From contig JWZX01001599.1 of the NCBI GenBank assembly GCA_001275005.1, positions 1 through 13,376 of the forward strand: a stretch of DNA of 13,376 nucleotides. Direction: 5' to 3'. A program made the position numbers and the translations under genes. How positions within the stretch are numbered: the stretch's first letter is position 1; each line of letters opens with the position of its first letter. Positions 1-7,519 of the stretch are shown piece by piece. The DNA is from Chrysochromulina tobinii. Its lineage: Eukaryota; Haptophyta; Prymnesiales; Chrysochromulinaceae. The notes beneath the pieces were generated by a model. The model was not told the DNA's origin. It was given only the letters and a program-made list of their open reading frames with translations, and ran no database searches.

Positions 1-2
1 CC

Positions 3-2288
3 TCCCGCCCCCACTCCTCCTCCCCCCCCTCCCCCCCCTCCCCCCAAGCCCCTCCCCCTTCACCAAGCCCCCCTCCACCATCACCGCCACCACGGCCGCC
101 GCCCCCTTCGCCTCCTCCGCCGTCACCACCACCCCCATTTCCACCCTCTCCACCCATCCCGTTATCACCTTTCCCACCACGTGCACCACCACCATCTCCA
201 GCACCACCGCCGCCCTTTCCCTCTTGTGACAACACCTGCTTCTGGTTTGCAAGTGATACAATCTGCGACGATGGAGGTCCTGGCTCAAAGCATTCTTTGT
301 GTTTGTTGGGCACAGATTGCGCTGATTGCGGCAGTCGATTGAGTCCATCACCTCCTGGCCTTCCCCCCTTCTTTCCAAGACCCTTGACACCTCCGCGCCC
401 TCGACCGTTGGCACCCGTTCAGCACCCGACATCGCCGCCACCTCCGCCAGCCCCACCGCCGTCCCCTCCTCCACCTTCACCGCCTCCACCCTCACCGCCG
501 CCTCCATCGCCACCTCCGCCATCGCCACCACCTCCGGCGCCGCCGCCGCCATCGCCGCCGCCGCCGTCACCGCCGCCGCCATTGTCGCCTCCCCCGCCAC
601 CATCAGCATCGCCCAGCCCGCCTCCCCGGATGCCGCCATCACCGAGCCCACCTCCATACAGCCCACCGGAGCCATATCCGCCTCCACCTCTACCACCTTT
701 GCCATCACCACCGGAACCGTCGCCGCCGCCGTCGCCGACGCCACCATCTCCGCCGCCGCCACCAACGTCGCCGCCGCCGCCATCGCCGCCGTCGCCATCG
801 CCATCGCCACCACCGCCGTCGCCGACGCCACCGTCGCGACCTCCACCACCATCCGCATCGCCCAGCCCTCCTCCACGTGCTCCTGAGCCATCCACCCCGC
901 CGCCCCCACCGCCCTCCCCGTCGCCTCCGGAGCCCTCTCCACCACCACCTTTTTACAACCAACTCGAGCCGCACCTGCCTCCACCGCCGCCGCCGTCGCC
1001 TACACCTCCAGAGCCGTCCCCTCTACCGCCGTCGCCGAGACCACCACCGCCATCAAGCCCGCAGACGGAACCATCTCTAGTGGCGACCTTCCAGATTGCA
1101 GGCACCATTGAGTCCTTCAATGCAACCCATTTCACACTGCAGCTGGCTCGCGCAACTGGAGCTCCAGCCTCTGCAATCGCACTCACTATAACGCCTGGAT
1201 CGCTCACAGTCACAGCTTCCTTTTACATTTCGAGTGCATCAGACCGTTCGCGCGTCCAAAATACCTTGGATCAGCCGCCAGTGGCTCTGTCTGCCACACT
1301 TGGAGCGACGGTCCTCAGCACGCCCACCATTCGCCTCGTCGAGCCGGCGCCACCACCAAGCATCGCCGAGTCGGCTGCAACGCTCCTGGCCATTGAGAGC
1401 GCCTCGTCGTCGTCCTTGATCATGATCGCTTGGCTCATGGCTGGCGCTTTCGCGGCCGCGTGTGCGTGCGTGCTACTGGTTCACATGGTCCTGAGGCGTC
1501 GTCGCAAGCAACGTGCGAAGCTCAAGTTTGGCGAGCGCAGGCCCCGAAGGAAGCGAGATGTCAACAGCGGCGTCGAAATGACCGAGGACCCTCAGGCCAT
1601 CATTGCAGCCAGCGAGGCAGCCTGCCGCGAGCTGATGCGGGACCATCTCGACGACTATGCGCGTGCCGTCGGCCCCGCAAATGTCAACTTCAAGGCATGG
1701 ATTGCGTTGCTGCACCCAGAGAACGTGACCTTGGATGGGAGAATGTGGCTGGATAAGGGCGAGCAGCTGATGCTGTGGAAGCAAAAGTTCCCCTCTGACC
1801 TTTCGGCGGAATCGGAGGCACGTGCGGCGAGGAGGGCGAGCGCCACCGGAGCCCCCCCAGCCCCCCCAGCCCCCCCAGCCTCTCCAGCAGTCCCAAGGCT
1901 CAGAGCCACTCCATTCAGTCCGGAAGAGCACACCTCGCTCCCGGTGGGCTCTGCCACCCTCGCAGCGCACCCAGGTAGCAGCGCCGCGCACGCCACGCTC
2001 CAAGCAGTGCGGCTGACGGCAGTGGCGAGACCGATCGCGCAGCACCCCGCAGGCGGCGCCGAGAGGCGCATCGATGCCGACGGGAACAGCTACACGCGGC
2101 AGGAGTTTGAGGAATATTACCGCGGCCAAAGCGGGGTCAGTTGGGAGGCCAAGTGGGCCGCAGCCCAGCCGATCGCGGGAGCACCCGGCGCCCTGCACGC
2201 ACGCTCGCCACAATCGGGTGGCGTCCGCGGCACTCCTTCTGCGGGCGGCAACGGTCTCGCCGTCGGATCGACGGTGCAGGCCATCTAG
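3..2288 (+). CDS. Proline-rich (pherophorin/extensin-like) single-pass membrane protein, 5' partial
   Basis: The frame is open from the left edge to the TAG at 2286-2288, so the true start lies outside the window; the non-ATG start at 297 is only an internal codon. Order: Pro/Ser-rich stretch (3-224); a six-Cys motif with Cys codons at 225, 237, 264, 300, 318 and 327, of the form CDDGG...GTDC.DCG, resembling LNR-like Cys motifs of algal surface proteins; a long SPPPP-type segment (about 342-1073); a predicted beta-rich extracellular domain (1074-1347); one transmembrane helix (1416-1493) followed by RRRRKQR, which indicates an outside-in topology; a cytoplasmic block with the core WIALLHPENV (1689-1778); an APP repeat (about 1851-1880); and a C-terminal DG.SYTRQEF..YY motif (2061-2165). 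The SPPPP blocks suggest hydroxyproline O-glycosylation and a place at the cell surface. Names of the two tail motifs are mine. The exact function is unknown; a wall-to-cytoplasm link or receptor is inference. Confidence 0.85.
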   Translation, partial: SRPHSSSPPSPPSPQAPPPSPSPPPPSPPPRPPPPSPPPPSPPPPFPPSPPIPLSPFPPRAPPPSPAPPPPFPSCDNTCFWFASDTICDDGGPGSKHSLCLLGTDCADCGSRLSPSPPGLPPFFPRPLTPPRPRPLAPVQHPTSPPPPPAPPPSPPPPSPPPPSPPPPSPPPPSPPPPAPPPPSPPPPSPPPPLSPPPPPSASPSPPPRMPPSPSPPPYSPPEPYPPPPLPPLPSPPEPSPPPSPTPPSPPPPPTSPPPPSPPSPSPSPPPPSPTPPSRPPPPSASPSPPPRAPEPSTPPPPPPSPSPPEPSPPPPFYNQLEPHLPPPPPPSPTPPEPSPLPPSPRPPPPSSPQTEPSLVATFQIAGTIESFNATHFTLQLARATGAPASAIALTITPGSLTVTASFYISSASDRSRVQNTLDQPPVALSATLGATVLSTPTIRLVEPAPPPSIAESAATLLAIESASSSSLIMIAWLMAGAFAAACACVLLVHMVLRRRRKQRAKLKFGERRPRRKRDVNSGVEMTEDPQAIIAASEAACRELMRDHLDDYARAVGPANVNFKAWIALLHPENVTLDGRMWLDKGEQLMLWKQKFPSDLSAESEARAARRASATGAPPAPPAPPASPAVPRLRATPFSPEEHTSLPVGSATLAAHPGSSAAHATLQAVRLTAVARPIAQHPAGGAERRIDADGNSYTRQEFEEYYRGQSGVSWEAKWAAAQPIAGAPGALHARSPQSGGVRGTPSAGGNGLAVGSTVQAI

Positions 2289-2341
2289 AATTTCCTCCTG
2301 TACAACTGTAATTTGACGCCATGGTGTCGGCTTGGAGCGTC

Positions 2342-2366
2342 CATGCGTACATGCATACATGCATAC
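2342..2366. repeat. Short CATGCATA microsatellite-like repeat
   Basis: About three imperfect copies of an 8-base unit (catgcgta, catgcata, catgcata). It alternates purine and pyrimidine over most of its length. It lies just downstream of the first gene, probably in its 3' UTR. Confidence 0.6.
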
Positions 2367-2480
2367 AGCCACACTGCGGCGGTCCGTCTGTTCTCTGACT
2401 CTGATCGCGTGCTGCTCGCGGTCGGTCGCGAGACATCCGGTCCGGCCTCGGCACTACGGGCCCCCGCGGGGTCCGGATCG

Positions 2481-2508
2481 GATGTGACATATCACGATAT
2501 GTCGCATC
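2481..2508. repeat. Imperfect 28-bp palindrome in the intergenic spacer
   Basis: Two 12-base arms around a 4-base centre (cacg), with the inner seven bases GACATAT/ATATGTC perfectly paired and one mismatch further out. The AT-rich core stands out from its GC-rich surroundings. It could be a protein-binding dyad or an RNA hairpin in a 3' UTR; nothing decides between these. Confidence 0.75.
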
Positions 2509-2810
2509 GGGGCCCCATGCGATCGGCGCAACGCCAACCGGCCAACGGCGCCGCGCATGTTCGACCGCCGCCAGCCTAGCGCGCCGGGGCGGTACAGGCC
2601 TGAGCGACGGCCGCAGCTTAGAGCTCGTGCGTGGGACTGTGGGCTTTCGGGGAGTTTGTGTCGTCCGCCAGCGGCGGCCGGCGCGACGTTGCTCTCTCGG
2701 ATGGCGGCGGGGACTGACGTGGTGCTGAAGCTGCGTGTATCCTAATTCCTATGAGTCGAAGGTGTGTCATGCAAAGTGTATAAGTGTGCGTAACCCTTTC
2801 ATCGTCCACC

Positions 2811-3245
2811 CTATAATTCCACTGCTAGCGGCTCTGCTGTCGGTGTTGGGCTGTCCTCGTCCTCACCACCCGCCTCCGACTCCACGTCGTCACTGCTCTC
2901 CACAGCCGCGGTGACCTCGGCTCGCGCCTCATCCCTTCGCTTCTGCTGTGATTCTCGCATCACCCGCTGAAGACAAGCATTGAAGTCGCGTGATCGCTTA
3001 TTGTCGATCTCGCCTGGCTCGAGCTCGTCAGCAGCGTAGATCTCCTCGTAGCACGCTGGGCTCGTGCATTTGAGGATGCAATTGTCAAGGCCGTCGGAAT
3101 GCACGTCAGCGCACTCGACCTCGCCGCACTGCTTCTTGGTGGCCATCTTCTGCTTTTGGGCCTGCCGACGCTTGCCTTTGACCGACGGCGGACTGATTAG
3201 CAGCAGCAACATCAGCAGCAGCGTTCGCGTCAATTGGCGCGGCAT
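2811..3245 (-). CDS. Small secreted/ER Cys-rich protein (possibly DUF4787 family)
   Basis: A complete 144-residue frame from the ATG at 3245 to the TAG at 2811-2813. Residues 1-24 look like a signal peptide: basic start, then a Leu-rich core, then SPPSVKG. Six cysteines follow (C40, C45, C56, C60, C65, C91). The central block NCILKC.SPACYEEIY, then LEPGEID and R.F..C, resembles a conserved family of small eukaryotic secretory proteins that I believe is Pfam DUF4787; that name is from memory and unchecked. The C-terminal third is acidic and low in complexity. There is no HDEL-type retention signal; the protein ends VEL. It is transcribed divergently from the WW/FYVE/RING gene across 223 bp. 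Function is unknown; lumenal or secreted location is inferred from the signal peptide. Confidence 0.8.
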   Translation of the reverse strand: MPRQLTRTLLLMLLLLISPPSVKGKRRQAQKQKMATKKQCGEVECADVHSDGLDNCILKCTSPACYEEIYAADELEPGEIDNKRSRDFNACLQRVMRESQQKRRDEARAEVTAAVESSDDVESEAGGEDEDSPTPTAEPLAVEL

Positions 3246-3468
3246 CGCGCCACGAGAGCGCCCAGTTCGACTCCGAAGGCGAAATTTCGAGCGCTTTATC
3301 GAGCGATTGTGAGTCCTGGGAGACTTTGTGGCACGCGTCAGTATTATTAGATTCGACGATCAGTAACGAAACCAAAAAGTTCTGTCTTCTGCGTTGTCCT
3401 CTCGGAACGGGGGGATTCTCAAGCGTCGCCATTGCGCACCCCGCTGACGCCGCAACCACAAAACGCTC
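3246..3468. promoter_or_regulatory. Divergent (bidirectional) promoter interval
   Basis: The 223 bases between the ATG of the minus-strand Cys-rich gene and the ATG of the plus-strand WW/FYVE/RING gene must carry both 5' UTRs and promoters. Somewhat AT-richer stretches lie near 3280-3400. No clear TATA box is seen. The assignment rests on position only. Confidence 0.55.
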
Positions 3469-6316
3469 ATGTATCCCGCACGAGTTGGACCCGGATCGGA
3501 CCCGTGGGACGATCCGAGCGAGGAGCTGCCTCCCCAGCACGGAGAGCCATTGCCGGCGGGCTGGGAGGAGCAGGTCGAGCCCGGCTCGGGCATGACTTAT
3601 TGGATCTCCATCACGGACGGCGAGACCGTCTTCGAGAGGCCGACGGAAGCAGCTGCGGGTGCAGGGAGCGCAGCGCCTCTGCCACCTTGGCTTCCACCGC
3701 GAGCATCACCATCATCACCGTCAGCAGCGCCCGTCTCCGCGGCCGCCTCATCGGCGGGCGATGCCGCGCACGACGGAGGCAATCCGATGGCGCCGCCACC
3801 TCCACCGCTGCCGTCCGCCCTGGTGACGGGGCCGTCCGCGGCTCTGGCGGCACCAGCCTCGACGGCGGCACTCGCCGCGCACACGGCCAGCCGCACAGGG
3901 CCCTCCGGGCTGATGAGCTCATCGCACACGGCCAGCCGCACAGGGCCAGCCGGGCTGATGAGTTCAGTTCGGGTGGGTCTGTTCGGCGCACGACCATCGG
4001 GCGAGAGAGAGTACGCACCGCGGGCCCGCCGGCGCATTCCGACGGTGGTGGGGCGCAACGGCCGTGGGCAGTGGGAAGCGGTCGTGGCTGCCGTTACGTC
4101 GCCCCCCGCACGCGCCCGCCCCGCGAGCGTGCTCGGCCCGTTTGGGAGCGAAGGGGAGGCGCATGCATCCGCCCGACACGACGCGCCGCCCGTGTGGGAT
4201 GACGGGAGCGCATGCACCCGTTGCGGGCAGGGCTTTGGGCTCGTGCGTCGGCGGCACCACTGCCGTAACTGCGGGTAGGCAGCTGAGCGCGGCTGAGTGC
4301 CCCTGAGCGCCGTACTGAGCGCCTCACTTAGCCCTCCTCGAGTGCGGCTGAGTGCCCCTGAGCGCCGTACTGAGCGCCGTACTGAGCGCCTTACTGAGCG
4401 CCTTACTGAGCGCCTTACTGAGCGCCTCTTCGAGTGCCTCCCTCATCAGGCACGCGATGTGCGATGCCTGCTGCCTCAAATGGCCGATGCGCTCGATGCC
4501 TGCGCTCTTCACAGTCGGCGATGGAGGGATCGCCATTGGTGAGAAGCACGTACGTGTGTGCTACTCGTGTGACGGAGCCGCGCAGGCGTTCAGGTGATGG
4601 CCTCGCTGATGGCCTCTGATGACCTCTGATGACCACTGATGGCCTCGCTGATTGCCACTGATGGCCTCTCTGATTGCCTCTGATTGCGCCTGTGCTCAGG
4701 ATCTACATGCTCGCCGGCGACTACGGAGGCGCGATGAACATGCTCAATCTGGGGGCCAACGTGAACCTACGCTGCCACCTGCCGCCGGCGGCTGAGGGTC
4801 AGCAGGTGCGATGGCCTCTGATGGCCTCTGATGGCCTCTGATTGCCTCTGATTGCCTCTGACTGCCTCTGACTGCCTCAAAGTTCCTCTGATGGCCTCCG
4901 ATGGCCTCTGAATGCCTCCAAGGGCCTCGGATGGCCTTCAAGTTCCTCCGATGGCCTCTGAATGCCTCCGACCCCCCCCGCCGCAGTCGCAGATGCTCCC
5001 GGTCTGATGACCTCTGATGACCACTGATGACCACTGATGACCTCTGATGACCTCTGATGAACTCTGATGACCTCTGATGACCACTGATGACCACTGATGA
5101 CCTCTGATGACCACTGCTGACCTCTGATTGCCTCACTCATCAGGTGCAGATGCTCCCGGTCCACCTGGCAGCCGCCGCCAATTCCCTTCCCGCGCTGCGC
5201 TGGCTCGCCGAAGGCGAGGGCTGTGCGCTTGTGGGGACTGGCGCGATGACCGTTGGCAGGCCGCCCAAATCGGTCTTCCAGGTGACGCCCTCCCTGAGTG
5301 GCGCTGATTGCACTCTGATTGCCCTCTCTGATTGCATTCTGATGACGCTCGGCCGTGTGCCTCATTTGGTGCTCCTGATTGCATGCTGATTACATGCTGA
5401 TTATATGCCTCATTTGGTGCTCCTGCTGGCCCTCGAGGCACAGGCAGGGTTGTACTTGACCTGAATGCGAGTGATTGCGAGTGATTGCGAGTGATGCCAT
5501 CTGATCTGCCTCTGCTCGCCCGATACGGCAGGTGGCCCTTGAGGCCGAAGCAGTCGATGTGCTGCAATGGCTGGTGAGCGTCGAGGATGCGCCGGTACAC
5601 GTGCGTTGGCTGCCCATCCCGATGCCCGTCGGGTGCATGCAAGTGCTCACCACGGCGCCCTCCTCTCCCCACAGGTGCGTGGGCTGCCCATCCCGATGCC
5701 CGTCGACAGCGGCTGCGCGCCCGCGATCGTGCACCGCGCGCTCGGTGCGGCGCTCCGTGACGGTTACAGAAAGAGCCGTCTCCTAGAGGCTGCCGCCAAC
5801 GAGCGTGACCCAGGCCATGTCGGCTTCCACAGCTGGCTCGCCGAGCGCCGTACCGGTCATGCGAGCGCCGCCGGTGGCGCCGGCGGCGGCGGCGGCGGCG
5901 CTCTAGTCGACGGCGGCAGCAGCGGCGGCGGAGGAGGAGGAGGAGGAGGAGGAGGAGGCGGGGGGGGCGGCGGCGAGGGCGGCGGAAGCAGCGGCGCTGG
6001 CCCAAGCGGCAGCCGTGGTGATGGCGAAGGCGCCCATAACGGCGCCATTGGCCCCCCATATGGCACCGGCGAAGCCCCCCCACCACAGTATGGGTACGCC
6101 CTGGCCGCGGCCGCCTCGCTCAAGAGGCCGCCGCCGCCGCCCGACACGCATGATCACCTCAACAACAACGAATGCGTCGTGTGCCTCGCCGCGCCGCGCG
6201 AGTGCGTGCTGATCGAGTGTGGACATGCCTGCGTGTGCGAGCAGTGCGCGGCCACGCTGGCCCTCTGCCCTCTCTGCCGGGCGTACATTGAGCGCGTGCA
6301 ACGCTTGTACTTTTAA
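3469..6316 (+). CDS. WW-FYVE-ankyrin-like-RING protein, putative E3 ubiquitin ligase (six exons)
   Basis: Model: join(3469-4274, 4450-4593, 4700-4805, 5144-5281, 5532-5600, 5675-6316), which sums to 1905 nt (634 residues plus TAA). All introns are GT-AG and phases agree. Domains: WW, residues 28-58 (W32, Y44-W45, P58; the usual second Trp is F55, so ligand binding may be weakened); a low-complexity linker with a 15-residue duplication (138-167); FYVE zinc finger, 249-309, with Cys pairs C249/C252, C265/C268 (RRRHHCRNCG), C273/C276 and C306/C309; ankyrin-like segment, about 318-420 (LNLGANVNL, VHLAAAANSLPALRWL, VALEAEAVDVLQWL); poly-Gly; C-terminal C3HC4 RING, 588-622 (C588, C591, C603, H605, C609, C612, C619, C622), ending VQRLYF as in IAP-type RINGs. 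Family knowledge: FYVE binds PI3P on endosomes and RING recruits E2. An endosome-associated ubiquitin ligase is therefore the inference. Confidence 0.88.
3880..3969 (+). repeat. 45-bp in-frame tandem duplication in exon 1
   Basis: Two 45-base copies (3880-3924 and 3925-3969) encode two 15-residue units beginning HTASRTGP. They lie in the Pro/Ala-rich linker between the WW and FYVE domains. The few differences suggest a recent in-frame duplication that expands the linker. Confidence 0.85.
4275..4449 (+). other. Intron 1 of the RING gene, inside the FYVE finger; 12-bp TGAGCGCC array
   Basis: Donor gg|gtaggc, acceptor catcag|g. Splicing joins RRHHCRNCG to HAMCDACC and restores the zinc-ligand spacing, which confirms the junction. 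Most of the intron is repeats: a 34-base block at 4290-4323 recurs at 4345-4378, followed by a 12-bp array of (ccgtactgagcg)/(ccttactgagcg) to about 4433. CTGAG is frequent; CTGAT is absent here. Confidence 0.88.
4594..4699 (+). other. Intron 2 of the RING gene; CTGAT decamer array
   Basis: Donor cag|gtgatg, acceptor ctcag|gat; 106 nt. Almost the whole intron is built of units of about 10-11 bases around CTGATGGCCT or CTGATTGCCT. CTGAT occurs eight times on the transcript strand. Splicing joins ...AAQAFR to IYMLAGDYGG in frame. Confidence 0.82.
4806..5143 (+). other. Intron 3 of the RING gene; 10-bp minisatellite and echo of exon 4
   Basis: Donor cagcag|gtgcga, acceptor catcag|gtgcag; 338 nt, phase 0. 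Two decamer arrays (4806-4970, rich in TGGCCTC; 5003-5140, rich in CTGATGACC) are separated by a C-rich tract, a CAG and then GCAGATGCTCCCGGTC at 4989-5004. That 16-mer is identical to 5146-5161 at the start of exon 4, and seems to be a remnant of a duplicated acceptor and exon head. Confidence 0.85.
5282..5531 (+). other. Intron 4 of the RING gene; CTGAT repeats and echo of exon 5
   Basis: Donor cag|gtgacg, acceptor gcag|gtggcc; 250 nt, phase 0. It holds eight CTGAT motifs, a directly repeated GCCTCATTTGGTGCTCCTG (about 5359-5377 and 5407-5425) and a GCGAGTGATT decamer repeated near 5467-5495. Positions 5427-5447 match the start of exon 5 (5533-5553) at 17 of 21 bases. Confidence 0.82.
5601..5674 (+). 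other. Intron 5 of the RING gene, 74 nt, bounded by a 30-bp direct repeat
   Basis: Donor cac|gtgcgt, acceptor ccacag|gtgcgt, phase 0. The first 30 intron bases (5601-5630) match the first 30 bases of exon 6 (5675-5704) with one mismatch. Intron retention shifts the frame and leads to a stop near 5784, so removal is needed to reach the RING domain. Confidence 0.8.
5870..5995 (+). repeat. GGC/GGA trinucleotide run encoding poly-Gly
   Basis: A coding run of GGC, GGA and GGG codons in exon 6 gives a glycine-rich linker between the ankyrin-like part and the RING. It is likely to be length-variable between strains. Confidence 0.85.
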
Positions 6317-6456
6317 GTGCGCCCTGGCTTTACGTGCGTCTTACCGTGCGTCGTCTAAATACAAATGTTATCCTGGACGTCAGGGTCCACGTCGTTTTCC
6401 GCTACACCACCACACAGCTGACCGAGTTATCTGGTTGCTAATTTCGTAGATGCTAT
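6317..6456. other. Short convergent intergenic region
   Basis: 140 bases separate the stop codons of two genes that converge, the RING gene (+) and the PAP gene (-). Both 3' UTRs and cleavage sites must fit here or overlap. No canonical polyadenylation signal is evident. Confidence 0.6.
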
Positions 6457-7519
6457 CTAGAGCTTCGGGTCGCGAAGAAGAAACTTGAGCTCGGGCGGCG
6501 CCGAGTCCTCCGGTCGACCGGTACCCGTGGTTACGTCCACCGCGCCGCCGTCCCTGTAGAGCGCCTCTCGCTCCGCCACCGAGAGCAAAGGACGCGATGA
6601 CTCCTCGCGACGAAAGATAAAGAGCGCCCCATCGCCGCCGCGCACCACACGCACGTTGGCTGAGAGGAAGGTCTGATCATTCGCCGGCGGCTCGACGCCC
6701 GGCTGGAGCGCCGTCTTGAGCACCTTGCGCAGCCTCACTGGCCGTCCGAAGAGCTCATCGAGCGAGAACACGATCCGACGAAACTCGACGTCCACGCGGT
6801 TGTTCGCGCTGTTGAGCACGCCAGCCGCGTTCAAGCTTCACACCCATGTTCACACCACACGCCACGCGAACACGTCGCCACCACAATCAGCGAGACTCCA
6901 GTGCAATCAGCGAGCATCAGTGGAGGGGATCAGCGGCACTCAGTGGCCAGCGCTGCCACTCAGTGGCAGTCAATGGCAGTCACCTGCCGGCCGGAGCTAC
7001 ACGGACGTCGCCGATCACAGTGGTGCTCAGCTTCGCAAACGGACCGAGTACGCTGCCTTGATTCTCAAAGCGCCCCGTGGAGGAGTCCAGCGGCTGGTAC
7101 GTCGGGCCGAGCGCAAAGCCGCCTGGTAAACCTGCCGCCAGGCTCGTGATCTCGCGCCCGTTGGAGTACAGCAGCCGCCACGAGCCGTTCAGATTGGTGG
7201 CGACCGCTAGGTCGTGCGCACCGAACCGTGCCTCGAGGGCCGCCGTGGCCTCCTCGATCTGCGCTGCTAGGCTCGGTGCGATGGTGGCATTGGTCGCTGG
7301 CGCGCCTTTGCTCATCGTCGGGATCAACGCGAGCAGCTCCGCGGCGGCAGCATCGGCCTCAGCCATGGTCAAACGGCCACCATCGGCAACGACATCTACT
7401 GTGAACGGCCCCGTGTACGCCAGTGCGCGCCGCCCAATAGGTGGGTGGATGAGAGTTGTGAACGGCCCCGTGTACGCCAGAAGGGCCGCGAGTGCGGCCG
7501 GTCGGCGAGACAGCTTCAT
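6457..7519 (-). CDS. Plastid lipid-associated protein (PAP/fibrillin family), two exons
   Basis: Model: complement(join(6457-6835, 6984-7519)), 915 nt, 304 residues plus TAG; the 148-nt intron is GT-AG and restores the frame (AG|C, Ser179). Family features: NGSWRLLYSNGREIT (111-125), matching the W.LLY core; GPTYQPLDSSTGRFENQ (139-154), matching the conserved YQ.ID region; and TFLSANVRVVRGGDGALFIF (234-253), matching the family's TYLd.dLRisRG..GslFv. The N-terminus (MKLSRRPAALAALLA...) is a plausible ER signal followed by a transit-like region, as expected for a plastid surrounded by four membranes. Members bind lipids or act as scaffolds at plastoglobules and thylakoids. A 24-bp repeat duplicates LAYTGPFT near the N-terminus. 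It faces the RING gene tail to tail. The family call is firm; the subgroup is not. Confidence 0.88.
6836..6983 (-). other. PAP gene intron with CTGAT/CTGAG repeats in sense orientation
   Basis: Read on the minus strand: donor gcag|gtgact, acceptor gtgaag|ctt; 148 nt. It contains four CTGAT motifs plus CTGAGTGCC and GACTGCCA units on the transcript strand, the same kind of repeat as in the introns of the neighbouring plus-strand gene. Exon phases match exactly across it. Confidence 0.85.
7400..7480 (-). repeat. 24-bp direct repeat (57-bp offset) in the PAP leader
   Basis: Two identical 24-base copies at 7400-7423 and 7457-7480, separated by 33 bases. The 57-base offset is 19 codons, so the frame is kept and LAYTGPFT occurs twice in the targeting region. 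Confidence 0.9.

Larger units (their letters stand above)
2289..2810. other. Gene-free interval between the surface-protein gene and the Cys-rich gene
   Basis: About 520 bases with no convincing reading frame. It should hold the 3' UTRs of both flanking genes, which converge here. An ATGCATAC-type short repeat lies near 2342-2366 and an imperfect palindrome at 2481-2508. No canonical AATAAA was seen, which is not decisive in algae. Confidence 0.6.

Noticed and set aside
419-895. Antisense Gly/Asp-rich frame opposite the proline-rich region
   Set aside because: It is the mirror of CCN codons for Pro/Ser/Ala; no start context or domain.
1473-2372. 299-codon minus-strand frame opposite the tail of the first gene
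   Set aside because: High GC keeps the antisense frame open; the plus strand has the transmembrane helix and conserved motifs, the antisense none.
3106-3540. Minus-strand frame overlapping the start of the Cys-rich gene and the WW exon
   Set aside because: It conflicts with two better genes and shows no family features.
5003-5140. CRISPR-like regular repeats
   Set aside because: The 10-bp units are contiguous with no spacers, and lie in a eukaryotic intron.
4744-5365. Minus-strand frames with repeated HQRSSEVI-type peptides
   Set aside because: They are translations of the decamer repeat inside introns 3 and 4 of the RING gene.
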